In this document: one piece after another, positions 53,556 to 64,000 of the stretch | Position numbering within the stretch: position 1 is the stretch's first letter | Layout: the number at the start of each line of letters is the position of its first letter | Origin: Pyropia yezoensis | Lineage: Eukaryota; Rhodophyta; Bangiophyceae; Bangiales; Bangiaceae | Length of the DNA: 64,000 bases | NCBI GenBank assembly: GCA_009829735.1 | Contig: CM020620.1 | Span: 6,340,545 to 6,404,544, forward strand | Direction of reading: 5' to 3' | The notes under the pieces: generated by a model | Told to the model about the DNA's origin: nothing | Database searches by the model: none | What the model saw: the letters and a program-made list of their open reading frames with translations, nothing else | Made by a program: the position numbers and the translations under genes

Positions 53556-56500
53556 GTGCCAGATGCTTCTTCGGTTCCTGAAAACATGTCGTCACCTTTT
53601 AAAGGCCCGCGTCTCGGGCTTCTTCATTCTACTGCCTCTTTCAATGGACATCTTGTTAAGGTACTGTTTGACGACGGATCTCCCATTAACGTCGTATCGA
53701 AGCGCCCCGTGAATACCCTGAATGTGATCACAAAAGAAACGGACTTCGCGGCTAACATGCCCGATGGCCGCACCCACGTCCTCGCAGAGACCGCTGAACC
53801 CTTAGAGATTCACATCGGTCCATACCATGAACGCCTTCGGCTTGCTGTATGCGACCTAAGTGCATACGACATCATCCTCGGAAAGAAATGGCGTGACGAC
53901 AAGGACTTCAAAATCAACAACAAGAAGAACAAGATCTCCTTCAAGTTTAACTACAAAAACATCTCCATTACTGCCTCCCTCAAGAAGCCCCATGGCCTGA
54001 TACGTAGGCAACGCCTCGCCAAGGACTTTACCCCAACATTTATTGTCTTTGCTATCTACCTGCAATCTGAATACCCTTCCAGCACCTTTGACATCAATGC
54101 AATCAAAATGGGAACAGCTGAAGACAAGAATGACGTCCAAGCGATTCTCAAGGAGTACGCCGACGTCTTCCTAGAAGAGCTTCCGGATGGACTTCCTCCT
54201 GAACGCAGTCACAAGTTTAGCCTCAAGCTTACGGAGGACGCTCAACCACGTCGCAGTTGCATTTATCGTCTATCTGAGTGGGAACTCGATGAACTCAAGA
54301 CACAACTTGCAACCCTCATGTGAAAGGGGTTCATCCAACCAAGCGCCTCACCGTGGGGCTCCTCTGTACTCTTTGCAGCGAAGAAGGACGGTGGCTGGCG
54401 AGTGTGCATTGAATATCGAGCATTGAACAAGGCCACTATCAAGAACGCATATCCCTTACCACGAATTGACGACATCTTCGACCAACTGCGAAAAGCCAAG
54501 TACTTCACGAAGATCGACCTCCGATCAGGTTACCACCAGATTCGGCTTGACCCTGATACTATCCCGCTGACGGCGTTTCGAACAAAATACTGGTTCTACG
54601 AGTTTACTGTGCTACCCTTTGGGCTAACAATTGCCCCCGCGGTCTTTATGAACCTAATAAATGACGTCTTCCGACCTCATCTCTACGATTTCATCTGTGT
54701 CCACGTCGACGACATCCTGGTCTACAGTGAAACTTACGAAGATAACCTGAAGCACCTAAGGCAAGCCCTGGACAAGTTGCGAGAGCATACGCTCTACGCC
54801 AAGCTCAGCAAATGCCAATTTGCTCGAACAACTGTGGACTACCTCAGCCACGTCATTTCCAACGAAGGTTTCTCTATGGAGGAATACAATGTCCAAGCCA
54901 TCAGATCATGGGCAACTCCGCAGAGAAAAAAGGATGTGCAATCCTTCCTCGGCATGGTCAGCTTCTATCGTAGATTTATTAAGCGAATGGCATCCGTGGC
55001 TGCACCACTCAGGAGGCTTACTGGAAGCGTCGACTTTGAATGGAACTCTGACGCCCAGAAGGCTTTTGAGCAACTACAAACCCTGACGACAAGTGCACCA
55101 GTACTGAGGCCAATTGACAAGATGTACCCAATCATTGTGTCCACAGATGCCAGTGGGTATACTGTTGGCGCTGTCCTTGAACAAGATGACGGATAAGGAC
55201 GACGCCCAGTGGCCTACTTCTCATTGACGCTGAACATCCACGAACAGCGCTACAGTATCCGGGAGCGCGAACTGCTCGCAGTAGTACAAGCCATTCGCCA
55301 CTGGCGCTGCTACCTCTATGGAAAAACTTTCGAGGTGCACACCGACCATGAGTCCCTAAGGTACCTGAAAACCCAAGATAAGCTCAACGACCGCCAAGTC
55401 AAGTTGTTCGAGCTGTTGGAGCAATTCGATATCAAGATCATCCCCATCAAGGGCACATCCACCCCGTAGCTGATGCCCTTTCGAGGCAACCACAAGACGC
55501 CCTCGACAAGCACGCACCCATAAAGATCTCTTTAGTCGCGTGCTGACCAAGACCACCGAATACCTACCCAAGAAAACTGAAATCAACAACCTCATGACCA
55601 TAAGCCAAAGTGATCAAGACCTTGCCACCCTCGACCAAGAGTACAACGCGGACCCCGAGTTTGCCGACCTAGTCAAAGACCCGGTATCTCCCTACCGGCT
55701 TCACATGAGGTTGTTGAAACGAGGTGACCTTTCGTGCATCCCCGTTGGTACTCTACGCCAGAGACTACTCCATGACTACCACGACATGCCAAGCCAAGGG
55801 CACATGGGAGTCAAGAAAACCATCAACGATATTGCTTCCAAATACTACTAGAAGACCATGCGGAAGGACGTCCAAAGAGACGTACAATCATGTGATTTGT
55901 GCCAGCGAAACAAGGCTGGCACCCATTCACCTCTGGGTCACCTCGCACCATTAGATCCACCGAACCAACGATGGGCAAGTGTCTTCATGGACTTTATCAC
56001 CCCTCTTCCACTGACCCCAAGGGGCCACAATGGCATTTACGTCATTGTAGACCGACTGTCGAAGATGATTCGACTAGCACCAATGAAGCCTGACTGTACT
56101 GCACCAGTCGTGGCGCAACTCTACCATGATCACGTCTACCGTCATCACGGTCTACCATCCGACGTCGTCTTCGACCGAGACCGTATCTTCTTCTCCAACT
56201 TCTAGCAGTCGCTCACCAAAATTCTCAAGGTCAAGATCAAGGCATCTTCGGCCTATCATCTCCAGACGGACAGACGAACCGAGATCATGAACAAGAAGAT
56301 TGAAGAAATCCTGCGAAACTTCGTGAACATCACTAGGGTGATTGGGACCTCTTCCTTAATGCTGCAGAAGTAGCTTACAACCGGTCACCCAATGCGGTCA
56401 CGACGTACTCCCCATTCTTCCTGAACTACGGCCTGGAACCAAGGACAGTACCTGTCGACATCGTGGAGAGCAAGGAATCGAAACTACCAGCAGTCTCAGA

Positions 56501-57044
56501 TTGGCTAAGCAGTCTGCAAAAAGCTCAGGAGACTGCCATTACCGCTATCAAGAAGGCCAATGAGACGCGCTCGGCGTACGCTAACCGTCGACGCCGACCA
56601 TGTACGATCGCTGTCGACGACCTCGTGCTCCTGAGCACCAAGAAACTTATGCCGGACGCCTTCCAAGGCGCTCGCAAGCTAATGCCCAAGTTTTCGGGAC
56701 CATACCGAGTCACTGAAAGCATCAACGATGTTACGTTCCGTCTGGATCTTCCTCAAGCAGTTCTTAATCGAAATGTACACAACGCCTTTCACGCCAGTCT
56801 ACTGAAGCCGTACAGCGCTGATCCGTATGGTCGAGATCCTCCCGCCCCACCTCCGGTAGCATTTCTGGACGGTTCGGTTGAGTACGAAGTGGACTCCATT
56901 ATATGGTCACGAAAACTTCGTGGACAACTGCAGTACCTGGTCAAGTGGAAAGGCTGCGATGTCAGTGAAAACACCTGGCTAACGAAGAAAGACCTCGATA
57001 ACGCACCTGAGGTTCTCGAAGCCTTCCTTCGACGCACATCCTAA
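53556..57044 (+). pseudogene. pol: pol remnant of element E with chromodomain
   Basis: It is homologous to D pol over its whole length. The protease again has FDDGSPINVVS. RT shows HVDD where D has YLDD. Stops: TGA 54321, TAA 55194, TAG 55849 and TAG 56203 (the last two in place of Trp). Frameshifts lie near 55459 (one base lost in the RNase H end) and near 56330. Integrase pieces (MDFITPLPLTPRG, then a damaged core after VFDRDRIFFSNF) and the chromodomain (LVKWKGCDVSENTWL) are recognisable. Confidence 0.92.
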
Positions 57045-57054
57045 GAAGGGGAGG

Positions 57055-57492
57055 TGTAAGGATTTCCCCCCTCATCCTATGCCTCATACCGAAGGGATAA
57101 TATCTGGGACCTCTCCTTACAGATCCTGCCGAACCAACCCCTGGGCATCAATCAATTCCTTGTATTGTGGGGCATGACGCGGTGTACCGTCCAGACTCAA
57201 GATAAGTCAGCCGCTGTCTCACGGTGTCTGCTGGCCGCACGACAGTAGTCATCGACAACCGATCATGGCCTGTCGAAAGGCGCCACCGTAAGCACCCATG
57301 ACGAACCACATCTGCCACAGCTGGCGAGTCCATTAGAATGTCCTCGCTGCAGCATTGCAGCGATGTGACTGGCTAGCCGGCTGGCAGATTGAATCGACTC
57401 GATCGAACCGTGCTTACACGCCTCTTGGACCTTCGGACCGTCTGGCGTCTGGGGCCGGCTGGGACGGCGCACTAGGCACCGCACGCCGGACC
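57055..57492 (+). repeat. Truncated 3' LTR of element E
   Basis: It begins TGTAAGG after the purine run AAGAAGGGGAGG (57042-57054, partly overlapping the stop) and matches the left half of the solo LTR at 34258, stopping at CGCCGGACC. The right half, with palindrome and TATA box, has been replaced. Confidence 0.85.
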
Positions 57493-57603
57493 TGTAAGGA
57501 ATTGCCTCTTCAATCCACGCCTGGAACCCAGGGGAAATGGACTGGGACCTCTCCTTACATGTCCTGCCCCGCTAACTCATCCCGAGACAGATCAACTCCC
57601 GAT
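57493..57603 (+). repeat. Fragment of another family 3 LTR (first about 108 bp)
   Basis: It starts TGTAAGGAATTGCCTCTTCA and follows the first 108 bases of the D LTR (AACCCAGGGG, GGACTGGGACCTCTCCTTAC, AGATCAACTCCC), then is cut by the 5' LTR of element C. Confidence 0.8.
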
Positions 57604-58072
57604 GGTGGCAGTATTGACCCCCAGGTAGGGGGCCAACACGTGCCATACAAAGGAGGGCAGGCCACTTGCCTGATCCGTTCCTCCCCCTGCATTTGGGTCC
57701 ATGTTCCCTAAGTTTGGGATAGTTAGCTTAGTAGTAAATCCAACTTGGATTTGAGGGTTTTCTGCATTTATCGTCTTGAATTTTCGTGTGGCCCGGTGGG
57801 CAGGTGCTGGGGTGGGAGATTCTGAGTGGCGAGATTCTGAGGGGACCCTGGGGGGATAAGGGGAGGGACAGCGGAGCTTGGCCCTGCGTCCCCGTCCCGA
57901 CCAAGAAACTGTTCGACCACACACCATCTTCTTGTTTGTCAGTGGGGGGATTGCCCCACAACAGGGATAGAGTGTGTGCGACTTGCACTTATTCCGGTTC
58001 CCCCGACAAGGGAGGCAGCCCTTGTACACCGCCCCAACTTAGGTGTCGCGTGTGCGAGAGGTTTTTGCCACA
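57604..58072 (+). repeat. 5' LTR of element C
   Basis: It is 469 bp, ending TGCCACA. The first base is G where the other copies have T (GGTGGCAG for TGTGGCAG). It aligns throughout with the element B LTRs. Confidence 0.92.
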
Positions 58073-58074
58073 TT

Positions 58075-58091
58075 TGGTGGATCAGCAGGGG
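58075..58091 (+). other. Primer-binding site of element C
   Basis: TGGTGGATCAGCAGGGG follows the LTR after two bases; it corresponds to the sites of B and of the family 1 copy. Confidence 0.65.
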
Positions 58092-58167
58092 ACAGAGGTA
58101 AACTTTACCTCCGGGTGCACCCGGGTGTAGGGGGCCCTCTGTCTCAGAGGAACGGTGGACTTGGACC

Positions 58168-60138
58168 ATGTCATACGGATTGTTCGCCAACATGGCTAGG
58201 TCGGACCCCCCGTCGTCCGGGGAGTACACGGGTGACGCACGTACTTCAGTGCCTTCGAATACTGGTGAGACACAGGTGGGTTTACCTGGGGTCGCAGAGG
58301 GACTAGGGGTCCCTCAAGCCAGCAGGACAGGAAGTGCGGGCGGGCAACAGGCCACCCCGACTCAGTCGGGAGTTCACTCGGGTGACACTTCTGATGTGGG
58401 TGGGCCGATGTCCGGCCACCGTGTGGTACACTCAACGGGAACGTCCCAAGAGGTGAGGACTGTCCCCGCGGGTTCCACTTGGGTTGGAGCCAACTTTGGC
58501 TTGGAGCCGTCGCCAACTAGGCTTTCGGAGGACGGCAGACCTCCGTTGGTCGGCGATGGGCTCGCGCCCATGCTCCCGGTTGAGACCCCTGAGGATCGTG
58601 GTTACCCCGCAGGTGGACTCCCGGAGGCGGATCGAGACTCAACTGGAGTCGACAATCCACTCCTCGCGGTAACTGTCCGTCGGGAGGCGACCAATGTGTT
58701 GCGGCAGACTTTGCCGGACCTGGAGGTCACGATGACGACTACAATTCTGAATCAGATTGTGGCGAGTTTGCCAGATGGCCTTAATGTCCTGACCGGATTG
58801 GGGCTTTCGAGCCCGCAGACGCAGGGAGAATCCCTCCTGACGCCTATTCCGGGTCGCCCCGAACAGGGGGCGACCCCTGTGACAGCCAACGCGGGAGCCA
58901 CACCATACTCGGTGGGGCGTACGCCCTTCACGGGGGAGTTTCCCTCGGAAACGCCGGCGGCTACACCAAGCTCGCCGCACCAGACTACAGGCACTGAGGG
59001 TCAACTTACCCCAGTGCCACAGCGGCTGTTCCCTCCACGTGAGGTGCCGCCCAAGATCCAGGTAGCCAACCCGGTCTCCCAGAGGATCTTTGACTCTGAG
59101 ACCTACGCCCTCCACAACAAGTCGGTGGTGTATGGTCCTGTCCAGGCCCGAGCCATGGGCCGTGCCAAGAAGAATGCACTTCACTCTTTTGGGCACAAAG
59201 CGGAGTGGGATGGAACTCCCCCCCTCCGTGTCTTTGAGTTTCTACGTCGTTTCACAAAAGCCCGTGACGACAATGCCATAAGTGAAGGCACGGCTTTCTA
59301 TATGCTACAGGAGTTTACGAAGGGCGACCTGCGGACAGGCCTTATGTCCGTCATGCCCAGTTCCTCAAGTGGAGGCGCTGGTGAGGTGACGTCCTAATTG
59401 GAGCTCGTCAACTGGTTGTTGAGAGCCATGGTTGATGAAGCAGCTTTGGCTTCTCAGGTAGAGGAGTTTACGCACGCCCATCAGGAAGAGGCTGAGGACG
59501 AGTTGCCCTTTTCGGAGCGAATTCGTAAGCTCAACAATCTTTGTGGGTTTCTTCATCCACAAGCTGTGGTGAAGAGTCGGTTTGTGGAGGGGTTCCATTG
59601 GTCAGTCCAGATGGAGACCCGGGAGCATAACACTGCCCGGGCGACACTGGCCGAGTTGGCTAGGTTCGCCTACCGCAGAGGTGAGGCCTACCGCAAGTTG
59701 CGGGAGGAACAGCGCCAGGAGCGTCAGGCCGAGTTGGCCAAGGAACGCGAGGCGGCGCGCCAGGCCAGAGAGCTGAGAGAGGCACGCCGAATCCGCAAGG
59801 AAAGGGTGGTAGCTGCCGTGGGAACTTCCCAGGGTATCACTTCGTCTTCCCCAGTTGGGAAGACCCCTCCGGGAACTGACAATCGGTGTTGGAACTGCAA
59901 CTCCGATGGACACTGGGCATATGATAGCCCCAAGTTGAGTAAACGCATCCAACAACTTGTTAGGAATGCGAGTAAGAAGTCGGCTACGAACGAAGTACGT
60001 TCACGCCGCGAGGGTGGGTCTCGACCGGTAGTGGCGGTCGCCACACCCTCGGCGGAGGGGGCGGATACGTCGTCCTCAGACTCGTCGTCTTCCCCTCCGC
60101 CCTCAGATTCGGACGCCAAGTCGGCGGGAAACGAATGA
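58168..60138 (+). pseudogene. gag: gag of element C (one nonsense codon, damaged zinc knuckle)
   Basis: The ATG at 58168 (MSYGLFANMARSDPP) is in frame with a second ATG at 58192 that matches the start in B. The frame ends with TGA at 60136-60138 and is broken by TAA at 59395-59397, where B has Tyr (VTSYLELV). The capsid-like region is as in B. The zinc knuckle reads CWNCNSDGHWAYDS, the last Cys being replaced by Ser. At the site of B's TAG (23558) it has CAG. The gag stop overlaps the pol ATG as ATGA, as in B. Confidence 0.88.
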
Positions 60139-63100
60139 CCATTGGAGCTGGCCGTCCGAAGCTCACAACGGCAGCCTCGGCCAAGTGGGTCAAGAGGACG
60201 AATCAACCGTGCCGGATACTGCGGCGACCTAAGGGAGTCCGCCCACCTCGGGTAGGACTCCCCAAGAACGTAAACCCACGTCGGGTCATCGCGGTGCTGA
60301 CGGGTGAGAACTTCCAGGTGGCTGGACGGGTGCAACTTGCCCCCGGCCGCGCCTGTTGTGCCCGTATCGTACTTGATACCGGGTCAGGAGCCTCCTTGAT
60401 ACGCAGGTCGCTATTACCAAAGGAGATGAAGCTCCAACGCTGGAGGTCTAAAGCCGACCATCTGATCGATATCAATGGTGGGGTACTTCCCATCATCGGT
60501 GCCGTGACCCTACCAACTAGGTTGGGAACCCGTGAGGTCGACGTGACCTATGGAGTAGTCTAGAATATATCGGTACCCCTGCTTCTGGGTACCCCTTCTG
60601 TTGTTACGCAAGTGCCTTTGATTTGTGGCCCTGAGTATTGGGTCAAGTTGATGAATGGGGAGACCATCCCCATCCTTGGTAAGGGAAAATCTGTGGCTCC
60701 TGTGACAGTCTCACAGTCGAAGCCTGTTTGCTCTGTGAGAGAAGGGTTTACTGCTACCCTGCGTTTAGCCCGTAAAGTCACGTTGCCCCCCAACTCGGTG
60801 GCGCACGTTGACGTTGTAACTGATTATACGGGGAACGGGTTGGTGCACCCTCACCCCCGTCTTGCTCGCAATCGCAAGCACCAAGTGCATGTTGCCCTTG
60901 GCACGATGGACTCCAAAGCCGGAGTCCCGTGGAGGATCCAGGTTATGAACCTGAGCTCGTCGCCCAAGTACTTCAAGTCGGGAGCCATGTTCGGCTATAT
61001 CGACCAACATGAGGGACCGGTAGTAGCGGTCACCCTCAATGCGGGCGCGAATAGCGACCCGAAGGCAGGAAAGGAGAAGCACCAAGCCAAGTCGGCCGCC
61101 TCTCCTCGTCCCCATGTGAACATGGAGGGTGTTCCACCCAGGTTGAGGGTTCAAGTTGAACGCCTCTTGGACCAATATCACAAGTTGTGGGATGGTCAAT
61201 TGGGACTCATGAGAGCCACCCAACACCGGATCGAGCTGAAGCCCGGTGCACCCCCTATACGCCAACAACCGTATAGGGGAGGACCCCGTTCAAGGGCCCT
61301 CTTTAAGGAGCAAGTCGTTCGCATGGAGGCCCTCGATGTGATCGAGGCCAGCAACGCCGAGTGGGCGAGTCCGGTGGTTATCGTCCCCAAAGTTGACGGG
61401 ACCCCCCGGTTCTGTATCGACTACCGTAAGCTCAACGAGAGCACGGTGAAGGACAGTTATCCCCTACCTAGGATGGACGACTGTCTGGACTCTCTGGGGG
61501 AGGCAAACGTGTTCTCTACCCTAGACTGTAACGCGGGGTATTGACAAATTCCCATTGCCCCGGAAGACAGGCATAAAACTACCTTTACCTGTCACTGTGG
61601 TACCTACCAGTGCAAGCGCCTACCGTTTGGACTGTGCAACGCGCCGGCAACTTTCCAGCGCGCTATGGACATGATACTGGCCGGACTATGGTGGCAGATC
61701 TGTCTCGTGTACCTGGACGATATCATTGTGTTCTCCCGAAGTCCGGAGGAACACATTGGCCATCTTGGCCAGGTGTTCAAGCTAATTGCTGACGCCGGTG
61801 TGTCACTGAAGGCGAGTAAGTGCCACCTCTTCACTCAAGAGGTGGAATACTTGGGACATGTTGTCCGTCCGGGGCGCCTCAGAGTCAACGAGAAGAACTT
61901 GAGGGCCATCCATAAGGCTCAGTACCCCCGGACCCAGACCCAGATGAGGAGCTTCTTCGGGATGTGTAACGTGTACCGACGTTTCACCAAGGGCTTCGCC
62001 AAGGTGGCGAAGCCATTGAATGAGCTAGTTAGCTCAACGCTACCGAAGAACCTGCCTCCCCCAAGTCGGGTGCAGCAGGAATCCTTTGAGACTCTTCGGG
62101 ACCTTCTGCTGAAGCCCCCTATCCTGGCTATTCCCAGGTTGGGAGGCCACTACATCCTGGATGTGGACGCTAGCTACGACCAACTTGGTTGTGTATTGCT
62201 TCAGCAGCAGCCGGACAAGGAGTACTTGCCGGTGGGATACTTCAGCAAGGGGCTGAACTCGGCCGAGAAGAACTACGGAGTCACCGAGTTGGAAGGATTT
62301 GCAGTGGTGTGGGCGGTGACGTCACTCCGTCACTACCTAGAGGGTGAGAAGTTCCTCATCCGCTGTGACCACCGCGCGTTGCAGTTCATCTTTAAGACGG
62401 ACTGTACGAACACTCGTCTCAACCGGTGGAGGGTGCGACTGGCACCCTTCAACTTTGATATTGAGTACCGACCTGGCAGGCAATATGCCCTTGCCGACGG
62501 CCTTTCTCGGGCACCTACCGAGGGGCTGGACACTAACCCAGTCGATGAGGACATCCCCATCGTGGGGGTAGTCGCGCGCTCGGGTCAGGTGTTGAACCCC
62601 GAGGCGCCAGGGAACAAGAAGTACTTGCCCCTGTCCCTGGACGAGGTGGTGAAGACCCAGGCCGAGGATCCCTTCTGCAAGTCGCAGAGGGGTACATTGG
62701 ATACAGTGGCGGAGACGCGGTTCTTTCTGGGAGACGATGGCCTCCTCATGAGGAGGGAGGTATTCCAGGGGACCGAACAACTTGTCGTCCCCGCATCCCT
62801 CAAGGACAGTATGCTTGAGAGGGAGCATAACGCTCCCACGGGTGGACACCTGGGGTCTAGTAAACTGTACCAGACCCTGAGGACCAGGTACTACTGGCCG
62901 TCCATGGTGGTGGACATCTACAGTTGAGTGGCTGCCTGCACAAGTTGTGCGCAGAGCCGTCTGATGGAACGGCGGCCTACTACGGCTATGCTACTGTTCC
63001 CGGCCAAAGAGCCCTTTGCCGCGTTGGCAATGGACATCCTTGGGCCACTGCCAGTGACCGAGGAGGGCAACCAGTACCTCCTGGTCATCTGTGACCGCTT

Positions 63101-64000
63101 CACGAAACTTACGCGAGCGATCCCACTGGCAGAGATCACGGCCATGTCGGTCGTGTCAGCCTTCCTAGATCACTGGGTTGCCGCGTATGGCATTCCGGAT
63201 AGTACACTATCGGACAATGACCGCAATTTGCGTCCGTACTGTTTAGGGAGTGCTGGATATGTTGGGGGCTAAGGCAAACTATGCCACCCCCTACCACCCA
63301 CAAACTAATGGGCAGGTGGAGCGCTTCAACAAGACTATTGTTCGGCAGCTGCGCCACTATGTGAGTGAGCACGTGAAAACGTGGGACCAATACATTTCTA
63401 TTCTTACCACTGCCTACAATTCGCAGGTTCACTCATCTACCGGGAAAGTACCCCTCGCTTTTGTGACCCCCCGTCGCGTGCGGTCTGTTGCCGTGCGGCG
63501 GCCGCTCCCAACTAGGGAGGATGGTGGCAGTACGCCTACTCCTACTGAGAGTAAGGCGGAGTTCGCTGCTAAACTTGAAAAACTCATCCCTAAAGTCAGG
63601 GCTGAGACGGACGAAGCACAAAAGCGCTATAAGCCTACCTTTGACAAGAAGGTGCGCAATGCTAAGCATGTCCCCGAGCAGGGTGACTGGGTGCTGGTAC
63701 ACTCACACACCCCAACTGGGGGTAAGTTGGTATTCGAGACGAAGGGGCCGTACCAGGTCCTTCGTACTGATGGGCGGCGCTTCACCATCGAAAGTGACGA
63801 TGGCGTCCGCACAGTGAACGGACAGGACGTGGTCAAAGTTGCACCACCGCCTGCAGGCGACCCAGCTTGGGCGCGTGCGTTGGAAGCGTGGCGCCTACCC
63901 TCACTGCCTGCGGCCAAACAGGGCCCGCAGGAGTACGTGTTCGATAAGTTCATCGACCACGGCTGGGATGAGGACACTAACCGCCTCATGTTGAGGGTGC
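60135..64000 (+). pseudogene. pol: pol of element C, runs off window
   Basis: It starts ATGACC at 60135, overlapping the gag stop. Stops: TAG 60561, TGA 61542 (the same Trp codon of NAGYW as in B) and TGA 62925 (Trp). One-base deletions near 63219 and 63243 shift the frame inside integrase, close to the second catalytic Asp (LSDND). Intact features include protease LDTGSGASLIRR, RT YLDD at 61710-61721, RNase H IRCDHRALQF and integrase MDILGPLP. The window ends within the chromodomain, where the Trp lost in B (HGWDEDTNRL) is kept. Confidence 0.92.

Larger units (their letters stand above)
52885..57492 (+). mobile_element. 5'-truncated, decayed element E (family 3)
   Basis: It is related to element D through gag and pol and retains a 3' LTR fragment, but lacks the 5' LTR, leader ORF and gag start. 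Numerous stops and at least two frameshifts make it older than D. Its LTR matches the variant solo LTR at 34258 rather than the D LTR, so it belongs to a sister subfamily. Confidence 0.9.
57604..64000 (+). mobile_element. Ty3/gypsy element C (family 2), 3' part outside window
   Basis: It is a sister of element B, with 5' LTR, primer-binding site, gag and nearly all of pol inside the window. The antisense ORF and 3' LTR would lie beyond 64000. It is inserted into family 3 LTR debris. Nonsense codons and two one-base deletions make it inactive. Confidence 0.93.

Overview
The window looks like repeat-rich, very GC-rich eukaryotic nuclear DNA. It holds several nested LTR retrotransposons, a MULE-type transposase gene with small GT..AG introns, and host proteins crowded with Ala, Gly and Pro runs. 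There is no operon structure, and I recognised no rRNA, tRNA or CRISPR array. Composition alone makes a bangiophyte red alga (Porphyra/Pyropia type) my best guess, but no marker gene here proves it.

Layout. 1-6898: 3' part of a Ty3/gypsy element (A; LTR family 1, ends TGTAGCA/TGCTACA) with a broken pol on + and a long antisense ORF between pol and the 3' LTR. 7258-8229: reversed solo LTR of family 3. 8230-12600: low-complexity DNA, one unknown minus-strand ORF and a MITE-like inverted repeat. 13014-15918: degenerate MULE transposase gene. 18935-20574 (-): a PCH2/TRIP13 meiotic AAA+ ATPase gene, the clearest host gene. 21560-22798: G-rich minisatellite holding a reversed solo LTR of family 2. 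22799-32175: complete element B (family 2, TGTGGCA/TGCCACA, TSD GTGGG) with gag, pol and again an antisense ORF. 33068-37582: pieces of an unknown gene split by a truncated reversed family 1 element, which itself holds a solo LTR with a perfect TSD. 37799-45368: element D (family 3, TSD GTCCT), young, with intact pol, a zinc-finger ORF ahead of gag and a chromodomain. 48531-50303 (-): unknown protein with tandem repeats and two C-terminal membrane segments. 51216-52445 (-): protein with SWIM/CxC-like zinc motifs. 52885-57492: decayed relative of D (E). 57604-64000: element C, sister of B, running off the window.

The retroelements share the usual division of labour: Gag (capsid, zinc knuckle) packages RNA; Pol supplies protease, reverse transcriptase, RNase H and integrase; a C-terminal chromodomain probably guides integration to chromatin. 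Families 1 and 2 add a 650-790-codon antisense ORF, apparently homologous between two quite divergent elements. That is the best candidate in the window for an undescribed component. Family 3 instead carries a sense-strand ORF with two U1/JAZ-type zinc fingers in its leader.
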